A DNA stretch of 43,245 bases from a virus: positions 1 through 43,245 of IMG/VR virus record IMGVR_UViG_3300010397_000061. One strand, given 5' to 3'. Below, piece after piece: positions 13,125 through 22,958 of this stretch. Below the pieces are notes generated by a model. That model did no database searches, was not told the DNA's origin, and was given only the letters and a program-made list of their open reading frames with translations. The position numbers and the translations under genes are program-made. Position 1 is the stretch's first letter. Every line of letters starts with the position of its first letter.

Positions 13125-13153
13125 TTGACAATTAACTATTAAGGGTTTATATT
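13125..13153 (+). promoter_or_regulatory. Consensus promoter for the plus-strand unit
   Basis: Perfect -35 TTGACA (13125-13130), 17-bp spacer, -10 TATATT (13148-13153, 5 of 6). The predicted start near 13160 leaves only about 3-5 nt before the ATG at 13164. It overlaps the upstream edge of the divergent fibre gene. Confidence 0.85.
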
Positions 13154-13163
13154 GGGCTATATT

Positions 13164-14177
13164 ATGAGCTTATTCAGAAAATCGTTTATATTGGCCTTTA
13201 TAGGCTTTTTATCGCTAGTTTCTCTGGCCCATGCTTCGTTTAATAACAATGTGAAGTATGGGACTAGAAACAGTGATTTTGTCCGTGAAATCCAAGAATT
13301 TCTTACGGATCAGGGCGTTTATTCTGGCCCTATTACGGGAAACTTTTATGCACTTACCTTAAAGGGAGTAAAAGCTTTCCAAAATAGAGAGGGAATCAAA
13401 CCGGCTAATGGATATTGGGGACCGGGTACAAGAGATGTTGCTAATCGTTTACTTGATACGTCTGAGAGCGATAACGAGGCTTTAGGGGAAGATAACGCAC
13501 CTACTTCTGATAATATTGTTGCCATTCGTTTTCCTGATGGATCTACTTATAACTCAAACGGCAAGCAACTCTCAGGACCAACACCGATAGACCAAAACTT
13601 CGCTAACGATCTATGTAATAACTTCGCTGGTGTTCAACTCGTTCCTCCCGCAGGGTATATGCCAGCTTCTAACGGTGATTGTGTTATTATTCCTCCTAAT
13701 GTTGTATATATACCCACGCCTGTATCAAATCCAGCCCCTCAGCCAATTCAGGCTCCTACACCCACCCCTACTCCAGTTCCCCAACCAATCTTTTTACCAA
13801 TACCCACGCCTTCTATCGGAGTTAACTGCCAAATTACTTACTATTCTTGCACTAACACAACCGGTAAGAGCATTGTTGTAAAATCGGTTAAAGTAACATC
13901 CTACATGGATCAAGGTACTTCTACTGGAAAATTAAGATTACTAAACGAATATGGGCAGGATCTTAATTCTATTGATTTAGTACGTCCCTCAAATTATCCT
14001 GGGGGAACATATACTTTTGAATCTCTTATTCCTTTATCTTCTTCTATAGAAATCGCAAGTGATTCTAGTAAATTTGTCGTTAAAACTTACGCGACTTTTG
14101 TTAGAGTTGCAGAAGTCCGTTACATCATTATAGTAGACGGAATAGACAAGGAATATTTAACACAAATCAATTATTAA
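13164..14177 (+). CDS. Exported peptidoglycan-binding protein (337 aa)
   Basis: The start is the ATG at 13164, because the TTG at 13152 lies inside the -10 box. A signal peptide (basic MSLFRKSF, hydrophobic ILAFIGFLSLVSL, AHA cleavage site) is followed by one PG_binding_1 domain at about 30-95 (SDFVREIQEFLTDQGVYSGP..., VKAFQ, GIKPANGYWGPGTR). A Pro/Thr linker (about 190-220) and a beta-rich C-terminal domain follow. The repeat signature is typical of Patescibacteria wall proteins. Being on the opposite strand with its own promoter, it may be expressed in the lysogen to alter the host envelope. Confidence 0.85.
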   Translation: MSLFRKSFILAFIGFLSLVSLAHASFNNNVKYGTRNSDFVREIQEFLTDQGVYSGPITGNFYALTLKGVKAFQNREGIKPANGYWGPGTRDVANRLLDTSESDNEALGEDNAPTSDNIVAIRFPDGSTYNSNGKQLSGPTPIDQNFANDLCNNFAGVQLVPPAGYMPASNGDCVIIPPNVVYIPTPVSNPAPQPIQAPTPTPTPVPQPIFLPIPTPSIGVNCQITYYSCTNTTGKSIVVKSVKVTSYMDQGTSTGKLRLLNEYGQDLNSIDLVRPSNYPGGTYTFESLIPLSSSIEIASDSSKFVVKTYATFVRVAEVRYIIIVDGIDKEYLTQINY

Positions 14178-14216
14178 AGAACCAAGCAGTTTAACGTCTT
14201 ACTAAGGACAAACTAT

Positions 14217-14309
14217 ATGATTGGATTACTCGTTGGAATAATTGTAGGAATTGTTATCGCACTAGCAATATTAATTGGTAAGGCAATTATTTCTGCGATC
14301 CGAGATTAG
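14217..14309 (+). CDS. Very small membrane peptide (30 aa)
   Basis: ATG with AAGGA 8 nt upstream; the product is almost entirely one hydrophobic helix (MIGLLVGIIVGIVIALAILIG) with a short tail (KAIISAIRD). It follows the peptidoglycan-binding gene by 39 nt on the same strand and overlaps the 3' end of the convergent 14287-16017 gene by 23 bp. It resembles small toxic or holin-like membrane peptides. Function unknown. Confidence 0.65.
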   Translation: MIGLLVGIIVGIVIALAILIGKAIISAIRD

Positions 14310-16017
14310 ATATACTGATACCACCCTTAGTCGTCAAGCCTTTTAACGCGTTATAAATAAGAAGTTTTTGTGTAGGAGATGCATTATTTATGTAAGTTAA
14401 AAGCTTAGAAACAGAACTCAAAACAGCGGCACTTTGCATTATTCTAGACCCCACAGCAGCGCCCACACCTAATAAAGGCATGCCAGTACCTAAGCCTACC
14501 AATGTCCCTGCTCCTCCGATTCCTATATCCATTAAACCAATTCCCGTTCCTGCAATTCCTTTACCCTCTGTTCTAGCGAGGGTTTTTTCTAATGCTTTTC
14601 TTACTTGAAGATAAACAGCCTGCTTTTCATTAAGACTTTTGGCTTCAGGGATAATTTTTTCTATCTCTCTCTTAAGACCGGCCGCAATAGCTTTTTGTGC
14701 TTCTGTTTTTGCTGGAATCTCCAAAAGACCCTTACCGTAACTCTTTGAAATGAGACCATAAATATCTCTTTTTAGCTGGTTTGCTTCTAGTGGAGTCAAA
14801 GATTTTTTAGACAGGAAGTCTCTCATCACGTTATTGATTGTGTCAACCGACCCTTTTTCTCCAGGAATATTACTATAAGCAGTTCTCAAATCATCTAAAT
14901 AAGGCGCAATTTTAAGTGTTCCTATTTTTTGATTAGAACCTGAAAGTAAATCATCCAAAGTAACTTCAATTTGTTGAATTGCTTGTTGAGACTTTTGTAA
15001 AATGGCCTTTCTTGAAACGCCTGCTAGCCCAGTTTCTGCTATTTGCCCAGGCAATTTAGGATTCTTTGCTGCCTCTGTAGGCGTTCTTTTTAATATAGAG
15101 GTCCATGCCGTTTCGGGTATTTTTTGTAAAATCCCTTCAATGCTTTTTGCCGCAACACCAAAAATTCCACCAGTAATCCCAGCTGTTTTAATGTCTTTAG
15201 GAGTACCGCCTTGTAGCGCTGTAACACCGGCTGCGCTTCCACCTTCTAAGCCAGCGATGGCTCCTAATTTTAAGCCAGTTTGCACTAATTTTGGTAATTT
15301 AGTAGCTCCTATCCCTAGTTCAGCGGCTTTACCTACCCTAGAAACTGCCCCACCAGGAATAAAGAACTCCCCTACTTGTTCAGCACCATAGCCAACCTTT
15401 TCTGCGGTTCCTTGAGGTTTGAAGTTTTCTTTGTACGGAGCTAACTTATTACCAATCGCCCCTACAGTCTTAGCAGCCATAACTGCGGGAGCAAACGGAG
15501 TAGCCAAAAGACTATCAGGAATCCTAGAACTTACTTTATTGAACAGCCCACCGACATTCGATACTGTGTTTAATGCCCCTTTTACTGCTCCAAGTCCAAG
15601 ACCCTTCAATCCCCTTTCGCCTTGTGGTTCTGGTTGTGATTGCATTCCAAAACCATATTTAGATTTAAACTGGTCTACTGCCGTTTGAATTTCTTCTGGT
15701 TGACGCCCGTCTAAAGTCATTCTATGGACTACGTCATTTAGCTTATCCCTATTTTCAGGAGCTAATTGCCCCTGCTCTAATGGGGTAAAAGATTTTTGAT
15801 TATCAATTGTCCCAACGCTACTAAGCTGTGGTTGATTAGCAGGTTTATTGGCAACAGACAAATTAGGTTGAAACGATAAAGGCTGCACTTTAACCTGAGG
15901 TGTAGGTGTAGATTTAACAACGTTTAAAGACGGCAATGACTGAGGTTTAGCCACGCTTATGTTTGGTTGTTGCCCTTGTGGGACTGATAAGACTTTTGGA
16001 TTTAAAGTAAGTGCCAT
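14287..16017 (-). CDS. Putative internal virion / DNA-ejection protein (576 aa)
   Basis: The N-terminal 110 residues are Pro/Gln/Ser-rich and disordered-looking. Several Gly/Ala-rich amphipathic or membrane-inserting stretches follow (GLGLGAVKGALNTVSN, LGAIAGLEGGSAAGVTAL, GLMDIGIGGAGTLVGLGTG). Helical segments with Lys/Glu separate them. This composition, the length and the position at the end of the virion block are typical of podovirus ejection proteins that form a channel through the host envelope. It abuts the 649-aa gene (adjacent bases). Confidence 0.55.
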   Translation of the reverse strand: MALTLNPKVLSVPQGQQPNISVAKPQSLPSLNVVKSTPTPQVKVQPLSFQPNLSVANKPANQPQLSSVGTIDNQKSFTPLEQGQLAPENRDKLNDVVHRMTLDGRQPEEIQTAVDQFKSKYGFGMQSQPEPQGERGLKGLGLGAVKGALNTVSNVGGLFNKVSSRIPDSLLATPFAPAVMAAKTVGAIGNKLAPYKENFKPQGTAEKVGYGAEQVGEFFIPGGAVSRVGKAAELGIGATKLPKLVQTGLKLGAIAGLEGGSAAGVTALQGGTPKDIKTAGITGGIFGVAAKSIEGILQKIPETAWTSILKRTPTEAAKNPKLPGQIAETGLAGVSRKAILQKSQQAIQQIEVTLDDLLSGSNQKIGTLKIAPYLDDLRTAYSNIPGEKGSVDTINNVMRDFLSKKSLTPLEANQLKRDIYGLISKSYGKGLLEIPAKTEAQKAIAAGLKREIEKIIPEAKSLNEKQAVYLQVRKALEKTLARTEGKGIAGTGIGLMDIGIGGAGTLVGLGTGMPLLGVGAAVGSRIMQSAAVLSSVSKLLTYINNASPTQKLLIYNALKGLTTKGGISISNLGSQK

Positions 16018-17967
16018 TTAGAATCCATAAATTGACCCATAATCAGGAGTCGCACCTGAGGGAATATTGTTATTGCTAGGGATTTGTCCATTATAAGCAT
16101 TAGCGGAACTTTGAATTAAACCGTTTAGGATAGCTTCTCTGTTTTGCTTCTTTTGGGCTAATGTCTGAGCAGTATCACCAGCTCTAGGTAGATATTGTTT
16201 ATAAGCATTGTCAAATTCACCAGAGCTAATAGCAGCGCCGGATTCTCTACGCAAAACAGAGTTGATCAAATTACGCGCCGCTTGGTCATAGGATTGATAA
16301 TCCGAAGATTGAAGGTAACTAGGAACGTGATTGTTGTACTCAAAAGTCAAAGGGTTCATTGAAGCTATTTTACTTTCTAAGCTGTCAATTATGCTTCCTG
16401 CTTGTTGTACTCTAGTAGCGTAAATAGACGATTGATATTGCGAATCAGACGGGGGCTTAGTATTGGCTGGGACCTGCTGTCCTGCCTGAGCCAGTCGAGC
16501 AATGACCGCAGTTTGTTGAGCCGATGGTAAGTTTCCTAAAACTTGAGGATTCTGTAATACTTGTTGAGCCAAAGTACCTATAATATCATTTCCTAAATTA
16601 CCCCCAGCGTTTTGAGTAAAGCCAGTCTCGAATTTAGCGATAGCCGCAGCCAATTTTACTGGATCAATACTGCCAATCTTAGTACTAGGAGTTACTCCCC
16701 CACCTATAAACTGGGCAACATTAGACGCAGTATATCCAGTTTTTCGGGTACTATTAGGGTCGCCTGTAATCCAGGTTTTAATCATTTGATCTAGCGTTGA
16801 GTTAGCGTTCATGCCCTTTGGTCCACCAGTCTGATATTTTTTAACCAAATCAACACCGGCTTGAAAACCCTCCGCAGGAGTGGCGTATTGACTGAATTTA
16901 CCATTTGGCTTGATTCCTAAGGGGTTATTAACGGCTGCTGCGCTACCTGGTGTTTGAGCGCCAGAAGGAAAGCTTCCTCCGGAACCACTGCTTGCACCAA
17001 GGCCACCACCGAACGGCAATCCAGTTTTTGAATCAAATAATTCTCCAGTTAAGGGATTGGCTTGATAACTAGGAGTAGCGGGATTAGAATAAAGAGCTTT
17101 CCCAGTAGTTGGATCGATTAAGGTAGCACCGGCCCCCAATTCAATTGGTTTCTGCGGAGCAGAGTATACAGATTCATATTGTCCAGTTTGCGGATTTAAC
17201 CTCACCAAACTACCACCTACTTCAGTAGGCTTACTTTGATCTAACAACGATTTTTCATAAGTCACTCTTGCATTGCCTTGATTGGCTAAAACAGTTTGAT
17301 AATCGGTAGCGAGTCCGATTTGTCTTTGTAAATTCGCTTCAGTAGCTTGATTTTGACGCAATAATCCGGCTTCTTGGCCTTGCACAAACTGAGAGGCTAT
17401 GGGCTTATTTCTGATCTCATTTACTCCTTGATCTTGTTGAGTAAGGAAATCAGCGTATTTTTGTTTAGCACCAGTAAGCTCAGGGCTTGGGGCAAGAGAA
17501 GCTATATACTTCTCATAGGCATCTTTATAGCCTTTCATGGGATCAACAATTGGCGTGCCAGGAGTAGTAGGTTGGCTAGATGTGTTTCCAGCACTATCAG
17601 GCACAGACATATTAGCCACTGGTCTTTGCCTAACTGCCACATTTCCAAAATTACCGCCAGCGCCTTTGAACTCTTGCTCACTATGAAAGGCATAATCGGG
17701 ATTACCTTGATAATTTCCGTATACAGTTGGATCATCTTCATATTTATAAGCACTCAGGCTATCCACATATTGTTGTTTAGGTGAAGTAGCCGCGGTATTT
17801 CCATAGGTAATCTTTTTAGGGGCAACGGGTTTTGGAGTTGGAGAAGGGGTCGAAGATGGTTGATTAAAAGTAGGCCCGATAAAACCACTACCACTGCCTT
17901 GAAGCATGGAGCCTATTGAATTTATATATTGGTCCTGTGGACGGATTACTGCTGGGATATTAGGCAT
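16018..17967 (-). CDS. Virion-associated protein with muralytic-like domain (649 aa)
   Basis: The N-terminus is Pro/Ser-rich. A Gln/Ala helical section (about 185-245) and Gly/Ser linkers (about 325-345) surround a domain at about 345-450. That domain contains NNPLGIKPNGKFSQYATPAEGFQAG, LDQMIKTWITGDPN, VAQFIGGG and LAAAIAKFETG. I recognise this domain from phage virion proteins linked to peptidoglycan digestion during entry, but the catalytic residue is not certain. The C-terminal 150 residues include RRESGAAISSGEFDNA, a pattern seen in phage structural proteins. It is probably an internal or tail-tip protein. Confidence 0.6.
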   Translation of the reverse strand: MPNIPAVIRPQDQYINSIGSMLQGSGSGFIGPTFNQPSSTPSPTPKPVAPKKITYGNTAATSPKQQYVDSLSAYKYEDDPTVYGNYQGNPDYAFHSEQEFKGAGGNFGNVAVRQRPVANMSVPDSAGNTSSQPTTPGTPIVDPMKGYKDAYEKYIASLAPSPELTGAKQKYADFLTQQDQGVNEIRNKPIASQFVQGQEAGLLRQNQATEANLQRQIGLATDYQTVLANQGNARVTYEKSLLDQSKPTEVGGSLVRLNPQTGQYESVYSAPQKPIELGAGATLIDPTTGKALYSNPATPSYQANPLTGELFDSKTGLPFGGGLGASSGSGGSFPSGAQTPGSAAAVNNPLGIKPNGKFSQYATPAEGFQAGVDLVKKYQTGGPKGMNANSTLDQMIKTWITGDPNSTRKTGYTASNVAQFIGGGVTPSTKIGSIDPVKLAAAIAKFETGFTQNAGGNLGNDIIGTLAQQVLQNPQVLGNLPSAQQTAVIARLAQAGQQVPANTKPPSDSQYQSSIYATRVQQAGSIIDSLESKIASMNPLTFEYNNHVPSYLQSSDYQSYDQAARNLINSVLRRESGAAISSGEFDNAYKQYLPRAGDTAQTLAQKKQNREAILNGLIQSSANAYNGQIPSNNNIPSGATPDYGSIYGF

Positions 17968-17972
17968 ATATT

Positions 17973-18950
17973 TTAGTTAAAACCACTCGCTTGCTGATAA
18001 GGGTAATAATATGGAGCCGTGATAATCGGATTAGTAGAACCAAAGGGCGGTATGTACGAACCTTCTTCCGTTTCCCCTTCATTGTCTAGCATTTGCAAGA
18101 TCAATCCGCCATAATCAGTTCTTATTCCTGCTTCCATTCCACCGTCGTACATCATCCAAAAGGTTTTTGCTAGATTGATATCCTGTCTTTGCCAGTAAAG
18201 CGCTACCGAACGATGGAGAATCGCCGGTTGGTAGGCCTGGGGAACAATGGGAACTTGTCCGATAATGCAAGCGGCAGTGCCACCAGAGATGCTTAACCCT
18301 TCGTAAGGTTTGGTTAAGGTTACTGAGGTTGAAGAGTTATACGCACCTATTTCATACCAAAAGCCATCTCCCCCGTTTGCTGCCGTCGTTTCTGTAATTT
18401 GAATATACCTACCCACCATATCAGCGGTCATTCCCCCACTCATTACTAAGGAAGTTCCACCGTTGGATATCGAACTTACAGTTAAATTAGTGACGTCTGC
18501 GATGCTTAAGTCTCTTACCTGCAAACGACCCCGAAGAATAATCAAATTACCTGTAGTTGAAGGAATAGGTTGAATTTTAAAGGTATTATTCTCAACATAA
18601 GTGAAGTATGGAACATCTTGAGTGCCTAGTTTATACTGTAAAATTGTCTTCCAGCGCACTGGATCAAAGACCATTTCTGGTGCGTAGATAACATCGGATG
18701 AACTACCCGACCCGGAGTAGATGTACATATCGATTAATTTTCGATATTTATTCGGTATTTGATACGTTTCTTGATTTACTACGGTACTCATGTTAGTAGT
18801 GGATTCCAGGAAACGAAGCTTACCACCTTGTAGATTGCAAATAGTGCGGATACTATCATTAATAATAGTAGCGCCAAAGGTTTGATTCTCAGCCGTAGTA
18901 TCGTTAGTAAGTGATTGAAATTGCGTAAGTAATTGAGAGTACGTCTTCAT
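17973..18950 (-). CDS. Head-to-tail adaptor / neck protein (325 aa)
   Basis: The N-terminus MKTYSQLLTQFQSLTND...GATIINDSIRTICN, followed by FLESTTNMSTVVNQETYQIP and KYRKLIDMYIY, matches a recurrent podovirus neck/adaptor family. PYFTYVENNTFKIQPIPSTTGNLIIL adds the family's beta domain. Such proteins bind beneath the portal and seal DNA. A start overlap of 4 nt links it to the upstream 528-aa gene. Name by pattern and context, not by search. Confidence 0.65.
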   Translation of the reverse strand: MKTYSQLLTQFQSLTNDTTAENQTFGATIINDSIRTICNLQGGKLRFLESTTNMSTVVNQETYQIPNKYRKLIDMYIYSGSGSSSDVIYAPEMVFDPVRWKTILQYKLGTQDVPYFTYVENNTFKIQPIPSTTGNLIILRGRLQVRDLSIADVTNLTVSSISNGGTSLVMSGGMTADMVGRYIQITETTAANGGDGFWYEIGAYNSSTSVTLTKPYEGLSISGGTAACIIGQVPIVPQAYQPAILHRSVALYWQRQDINLAKTFWMMYDGGMEAGIRTDYGGLILQMLDNEGETEEGSYIPPFGSTNPIITAPYYYPYQQASGFN

Positions 18951-20533
18951 GCCTGTTGTTTAGTTGCTATTGGCTTATATTCTATTTCCATACGGCTCAT
19001 CTTTACCTGATTTGCTGCATTAGTCGCTCCCCATAAAAGATTCAGTCTAATTTCATTTATATTGTTGATATTTTGGTTGAAAGGGCCATAACTAACCGCA
19101 CCGACAACTGGAGAAGCTGATCCGGGTCCGAGCAAAGAAGTCGTAAAGCTGATCGTGCCGAAATCGGTATAGCTTGTGGCATAGTTAGGTAAATATCTGA
19201 TGAGCATGTCTGCTCCTGTTGCTAAAGTAGGAAAAAATGTCTGAATACGATCTATAGTGGAACGTTGAGGAAAATCCTGACTTGTAAATTCATATTGAGC
19301 TGAGTCAGAATATTTAGAAGTGTCAGTCTTTTTGATATAAAAACTCGACGATCCACCTGCTACATGGAGAATGTCATTATTGGGATCTAACTGAGCGATA
19401 CAGCTGATATTCGCACTGGTTCCCATGATTTGCCATAGTTGTTTTTTCCCATCATCTCTAGGGCTTGCGTAGGCATATACGCTTCCCTGACTTCCAAAGG
19501 CGAAACCATCTCGGAATAATCCGAGTCCATGATGTTCTGGTAATGTAACAGGCACTTCGACAGTGTCTGGTTTAATATCAAAGCCTTGTCCATCAAATTT
19601 CCTAATATGACCATAGTTTGCGTTTGCGGTAAAAATATATAGCTCATTAGCGTCGGCCCATGAAGCACCACAGCTTTGAGCTTTTATGTAGTATTCTTCC
19701 TGAAAAGTATCAGGATCGGTAGTGTTCCATATAAATACGGCAACTTGACCAGCCATGCGAACACCGCTTACATTCTTTTGAGCTACCATAATTAGCTGCC
19801 CGCGATAAAAAGCCAAAGACTTAATTTTATAATCATTGGGAATATCAATAACATTCAGTTGGATAGCGGGGTCTTGAACCGTTGTATCTAAAGCATCAAC
19901 TACGTTACCACACGCAACATAGATAATTCCGTTCGTCCCTTTTACCATTGGTCGGTCAGCCCATAAATCAGTACTTCCGGCGACCTGAACCGTTCCCGTA
20001 CTCAAAGAATATTGCGTATCGGCAAATGTAGCTGAAGCAATTTGTAGTCTACCTAACCGCCCTGCTCCTAGGGTTGTGCTTAAGTTATACGAGTAAAGCA
20101 GGCAAAGGGTTTGAGTGCCTCCGATATTAAGCCACGTTACAATACAATCATTTCGATATCCAGCTTTGACATTTGCGATTACATGAGGCCAAGCGCCAGC
20201 ATTTGTAATATCATTAAAACCAGTTCCTGTAATTTGAAATAAGTTGCAATTATTGGACCCATCGGCATTGCATATGGCATAAGCTGCAACGGTTCCTGCT
20301 GAAATCCCTACATCCATAGCGTGAACCGCTGTAGTCACTAAAGAGGCGTCAGTGGCATCTACATCAGTTAATTGAAAGCCAGGCTGGATTTTTGAAGGGT
20401 CAGTGAATCCGTTGCAATTTAGCATAAACTGCGCCCATGTGCCTTCAGCATGTCGAATTGTTGGGGTCTCAAAAGGTTTAGTAACCCAATTTGGGACTAA
20501 TCCATTAAATTCTTTGTAAGTAATATTACCCAT
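18947..20533 (-). CDS. Beta-propeller-like tail/DNA-stabilisation protein (528 aa)
   Basis: Begins MGNITYKEFNGLVPNW and continues with many four-stranded beta repeats rich in Asn/Asp/Gly and aromatic residues (FYRGQLIMVAQKN, SWADANELYIFTANANYGHIRKFDG, GLGLFRDGFAFGSQGSVYAYAS). This resembles propeller-type tail-hub or packaged-DNA stabilisation proteins of P22-like phages. Its location beside the neck gene supports that. No membrane segment. Confidence 0.6.
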   Translation of the reverse strand: MGNITYKEFNGLVPNWVTKPFETPTIRHAEGTWAQFMLNCNGFTDPSKIQPGFQLTDVDATDASLVTTAVHAMDVGISAGTVAAYAICNADGSNNCNLFQITGTGFNDITNAGAWPHVIANVKAGYRNDCIVTWLNIGGTQTLCLLYSYNLSTTLGAGRLGRLQIASATFADTQYSLSTGTVQVAGSTDLWADRPMVKGTNGIIYVACGNVVDALDTTVQDPAIQLNVIDIPNDYKIKSLAFYRGQLIMVAQKNVSGVRMAGQVAVFIWNTTDPDTFQEEYYIKAQSCGASWADANELYIFTANANYGHIRKFDGQGFDIKPDTVEVPVTLPEHHGLGLFRDGFAFGSQGSVYAYASPRDDGKKQLWQIMGTSANISCIAQLDPNNDILHVAGGSSSFYIKKTDTSKYSDSAQYEFTSQDFPQRSTIDRIQTFFPTLATGADMLIRYLPNYATSYTDFGTISFTTSLLGPGSASPVVGAVSYGPFNQNINNINEIRLNLLWGATNAANQVKMSRMEIEYKPIATKQQA

Positions 20534-20993
20534 AATAAGTTAAATAAACTTTAGCGTGTCCTGCGGTCAGTAAACTCAAATTATTTACTGTTGAAGTAGC
20601 TCTAACGACTATTGCTGTATTTGCGGTCGCACTGTATACTCCCCTATTTGTAGTTAAATCAGTTCCTATGACATTTTTAAAGCCAGCGGTTTTAGCGTCC
20701 TGGGCTGTTAAAAGAGTTGTCGGTGTTGCACTTGGCCCTACAGAAAGAGTAAGAGTAGCGGTTCCAGCAAAAGCAATGTCTACATACATAAATGCGCTTA
20801 AAACTTCTACAAAGGCAGGAATATTTTGTATAGTGACATTTTGAGTAAGCCCCGCGGTAGAAAATTGAGTGTAATTAACATCAAAAGCAAATTGCTTGAC
20901 TGATTTAATTTCAGTCGTTTGGTCATAACCAAAATGGCGGTGTCTCCGCATATTTTCTTCTAAAGCTGATACGCGAGATGTTAAATCTTCCAT
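20526..20993 (-). CDS. Small fibre-like structural protein (155 aa)
   Basis: The short N-terminal coil (MEDLTSRVSALEENMRRHRHFG) looks like a trimerisation segment. It is followed by about 120 residues of Thr/Ala/Val-rich beta sequence ending HAKVYLTYYG. This is the usual layout of a short tail fibre or decoration spike. The start overlaps the previous gene's stop as TAATG. Confidence 0.65.
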   Translation of the reverse strand: MEDLTSRVSALEENMRRHRHFGYDQTTEIKSVKQFAFDVNYTQFSTAGLTQNVTIQNIPAFVEVLSAFMYVDIAFAGTATLTLSVGPSATPTTLLTAQDAKTAGFKNVIGTDLTTNRGVYSATANTAIVVRATSTVNNLSLLTAGHAKVYLTYYG

Positions 20994-21430
20994 TAATCGC
21001 CTTTTACTTGTAAATAAACTGTCGTACCATTGGCTGCACTTATGAATTGAATTAATCCAGCAATTACAGTTCCTAATCTATTTACCGTTACGGTTATTGA
21101 TTTTTTATTACCCGCTATTGCAAAACTCATCACAAAACTATCGGTTGCAGAAGGAGCAAAAATCTGAATACTTTCACTGTAAATATTAGTGAATATCGCG
21201 TTGCCATTTACCGTTCCGTCATCGGTTAGATAAAACACTACTGTACCGTTAGATACCGTTCCTGAAGTGTCGTACATCCAAACACTGGTTTTCTTAACTC
21301 CGCTTTTATAATATCTAGGAATTCCTGTAGCAGTTGTATTGGCTGTGTTCATAGTCATAGCGTCCTGGGGGTTTACAGGATCAGCTATGTTGCTTATTTG
21401 GGCGCCGCCCATGTTTTGCATAATTGGCAT
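20993..21430 (-). CDS. Fibre-like structural protein (145 aa)
   Basis: MPIMQNMGGAQISNIADPVNPQDAMTM is the kind of short attachment segment seen in fibre tips. The rest is beta-rich (VSNGTVVFYLTDDGTVNGNAIF, SITVTVNRLGTVIAGLIQFIS). It lies in a run of four fibre-like genes, 4 nt from the next. Probably virion surface. Confidence 0.6.
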   Translation of the reverse strand: MPIMQNMGGAQISNIADPVNPQDAMTMNTANTTATGIPRYYKSGVKKTSVWMYDTSGTVSNGTVVFYLTDDGTVNGNAIFTNIYSESIQIFAPSATDSFVMSFAIAGNKKSITVTVNRLGTVIAGLIQFISAANGTTVYLQVKGD

Positions 21431-21434
21431 ATAT

Positions 21435-22955
21435 TTATCGCTTATATTGCATTGTTGCTACTTGGAAAACAGTACGAGCAGTAGTACTTACGTTTGATAC
21501 GCTCCATTGCAAACTAATCTGATCAGTAGTCACATCAGGCATGTTAGAAGTAAGGTTAGTGGCTGAAGACCAACTACCGTTATTCTGTCGATAGTAATAA
21601 TCTACGCTAGAAGTTCCATTAACCTTGAAAGCAAGCTCAAGGGTATCATCTGTTGCTACCGTTATCAAAGCAGAGCTTGCGTTTTCGGTAGAGCCGTCAG
21701 CTTGAGTTGCATAGAGAGAAGCAGTACTTGCGGAAATAACGATCTTAAAGCCAATATGCTTAACAGTATAAGTATGTCCTGTTCCACCTACCGTTACATT
21801 CCCAATCCCGAAGAAAGAAGAAGCGGTCGCCCCCTTAGCTGCCATATAAACATTAGTCTTGAAAGTAGGACTACCGAAAAACGGATAAGCATGGAAAGCA
21901 GCGGTATCATATCGAATATAGGCAGAGCTTGTCGTTGTGGTAGAAGTATCAATCTGTACACCATAAGTACTGAAGGTAACGACACCCCCACTCACGACAG
22001 CGCTACTGAACCTTGCAGTATCTTCAAAGCTGGTACTCCATACTGATTCAGCAGTGGTTGATCCACCAGACGAGGCTGCGCTAGTCCAATTTGTACCATC
22101 AGAAGTCATCACATTACCTGAAGCACCTGGGGCGGCGTAGGTTTCGGTAGAGGCTACAAAATTAGTTCCATTGCCTTTCAAAATTTTACCCGAAGCAGCT
22201 GCTCCTCCAATTTGATAGCCTGTTGCCACGGTCAAGGTTGAACCAACACTTGTTAAAGAAGAAAGGGTCGCCACGTCTGTCGCAACTAAGGTTTTAGTAC
22301 CCGTTGGAAGAGTATAAACCCCAGTATCATCCGCAGCCGTAAAGCTCATTGTTTTCACAATGGATAGAGTTTTCCCTGCGGTTATACTTAAAGTATTGGT
22401 TCCATTAGCCGTAATTGTTAATCCATTTACAGTTGTAGGGGTGATGGCCCCAGCAACGATAGTGAGAGCCGGGGTTGCTCCCCCGCTTGAAGAACCGCTA
22501 AATCCATTGGCAGTCGCAATTGATACGGCAGTAACAGTACCGGATCCTTTGGCGTTAAGTTGGGTTTGGATTGCAGAGGTAACCCCTTTTACATAAGATA
22601 ATTCGGTTAAAGAGGGGTAGGTAGCTGTATCCAATGAAACAAGATTTTTAGAAGCATCAGTAGCGACAATTTGCGAAATTGTAAGCCCTGATATTTGTAC
22701 TGAGGAGGGAGTAATAGCACCCAAAGTAAGCGTAATCGCAGGGGTAGTAGTTGGGTTAGCTACGCTTCCTGAGACGCCATTAGCGGTGACTACAGAAACT
22801 GAGGTGACGGTGCCTGAAGCACTGGCACTATCCACTAAGAGACGTCCGGTTATTTCATCACCTTTAGCAGCCAAAACCACACCAGGATTAGTGGATGATT
22901 CGAGTAAAACTGTTGGTACATGATTAGCGTCTCGTGGAGCGTTTTCTGATGCCAT
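21435..22955 (-). CDS. Tail fibre protein (506 aa)
   Basis: The N-terminus (MASENAPRDANHVPTVLLESSTNPGVVLAAKGDEITGRLLV) resembles fibre attachment domains. Residues 45-300 contain repeated Ser/Thr/Gly/Val beta modules (VTSVSVVTANGVSG, VTAVSIATANGFSG). The C-terminal 200 residues form a jelly-roll-like domain (YRQNNGSWSSATNLTSN). It is the largest fibre gene and the most likely host-range determinant together with 12028-13122. Confidence 0.75.
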   Translation of the reverse strand: MASENAPRDANHVPTVLLESSTNPGVVLAAKGDEITGRLLVDSASASGTVTSVSVVTANGVSGSVANPTTTPAITLTLGAITPSSVQISGLTISQIVATDASKNLVSLDTATYPSLTELSYVKGVTSAIQTQLNAKGSGTVTAVSIATANGFSGSSSGGATPALTIVAGAITPTTVNGLTITANGTNTLSITAGKTLSIVKTMSFTAADDTGVYTLPTGTKTLVATDVATLSSLTSVGSTLTVATGYQIGGAAASGKILKGNGTNFVASTETYAAPGASGNVMTSDGTNWTSAASSGGSTTAESVWSTSFEDTARFSSAVVSGGVVTFSTYGVQIDTSTTTTSSAYIRYDTAAFHAYPFFGSPTFKTNVYMAAKGATASSFFGIGNVTVGGTGHTYTVKHIGFKIVISASTASLYATQADGSTENASSALITVATDDTLELAFKVNGTSSVDYYYRQNNGSWSSATNLTSNMPDVTTDQISLQWSVSNVSTTARTVFQVATMQYKR

Positions 22956-22958
22956 AAA

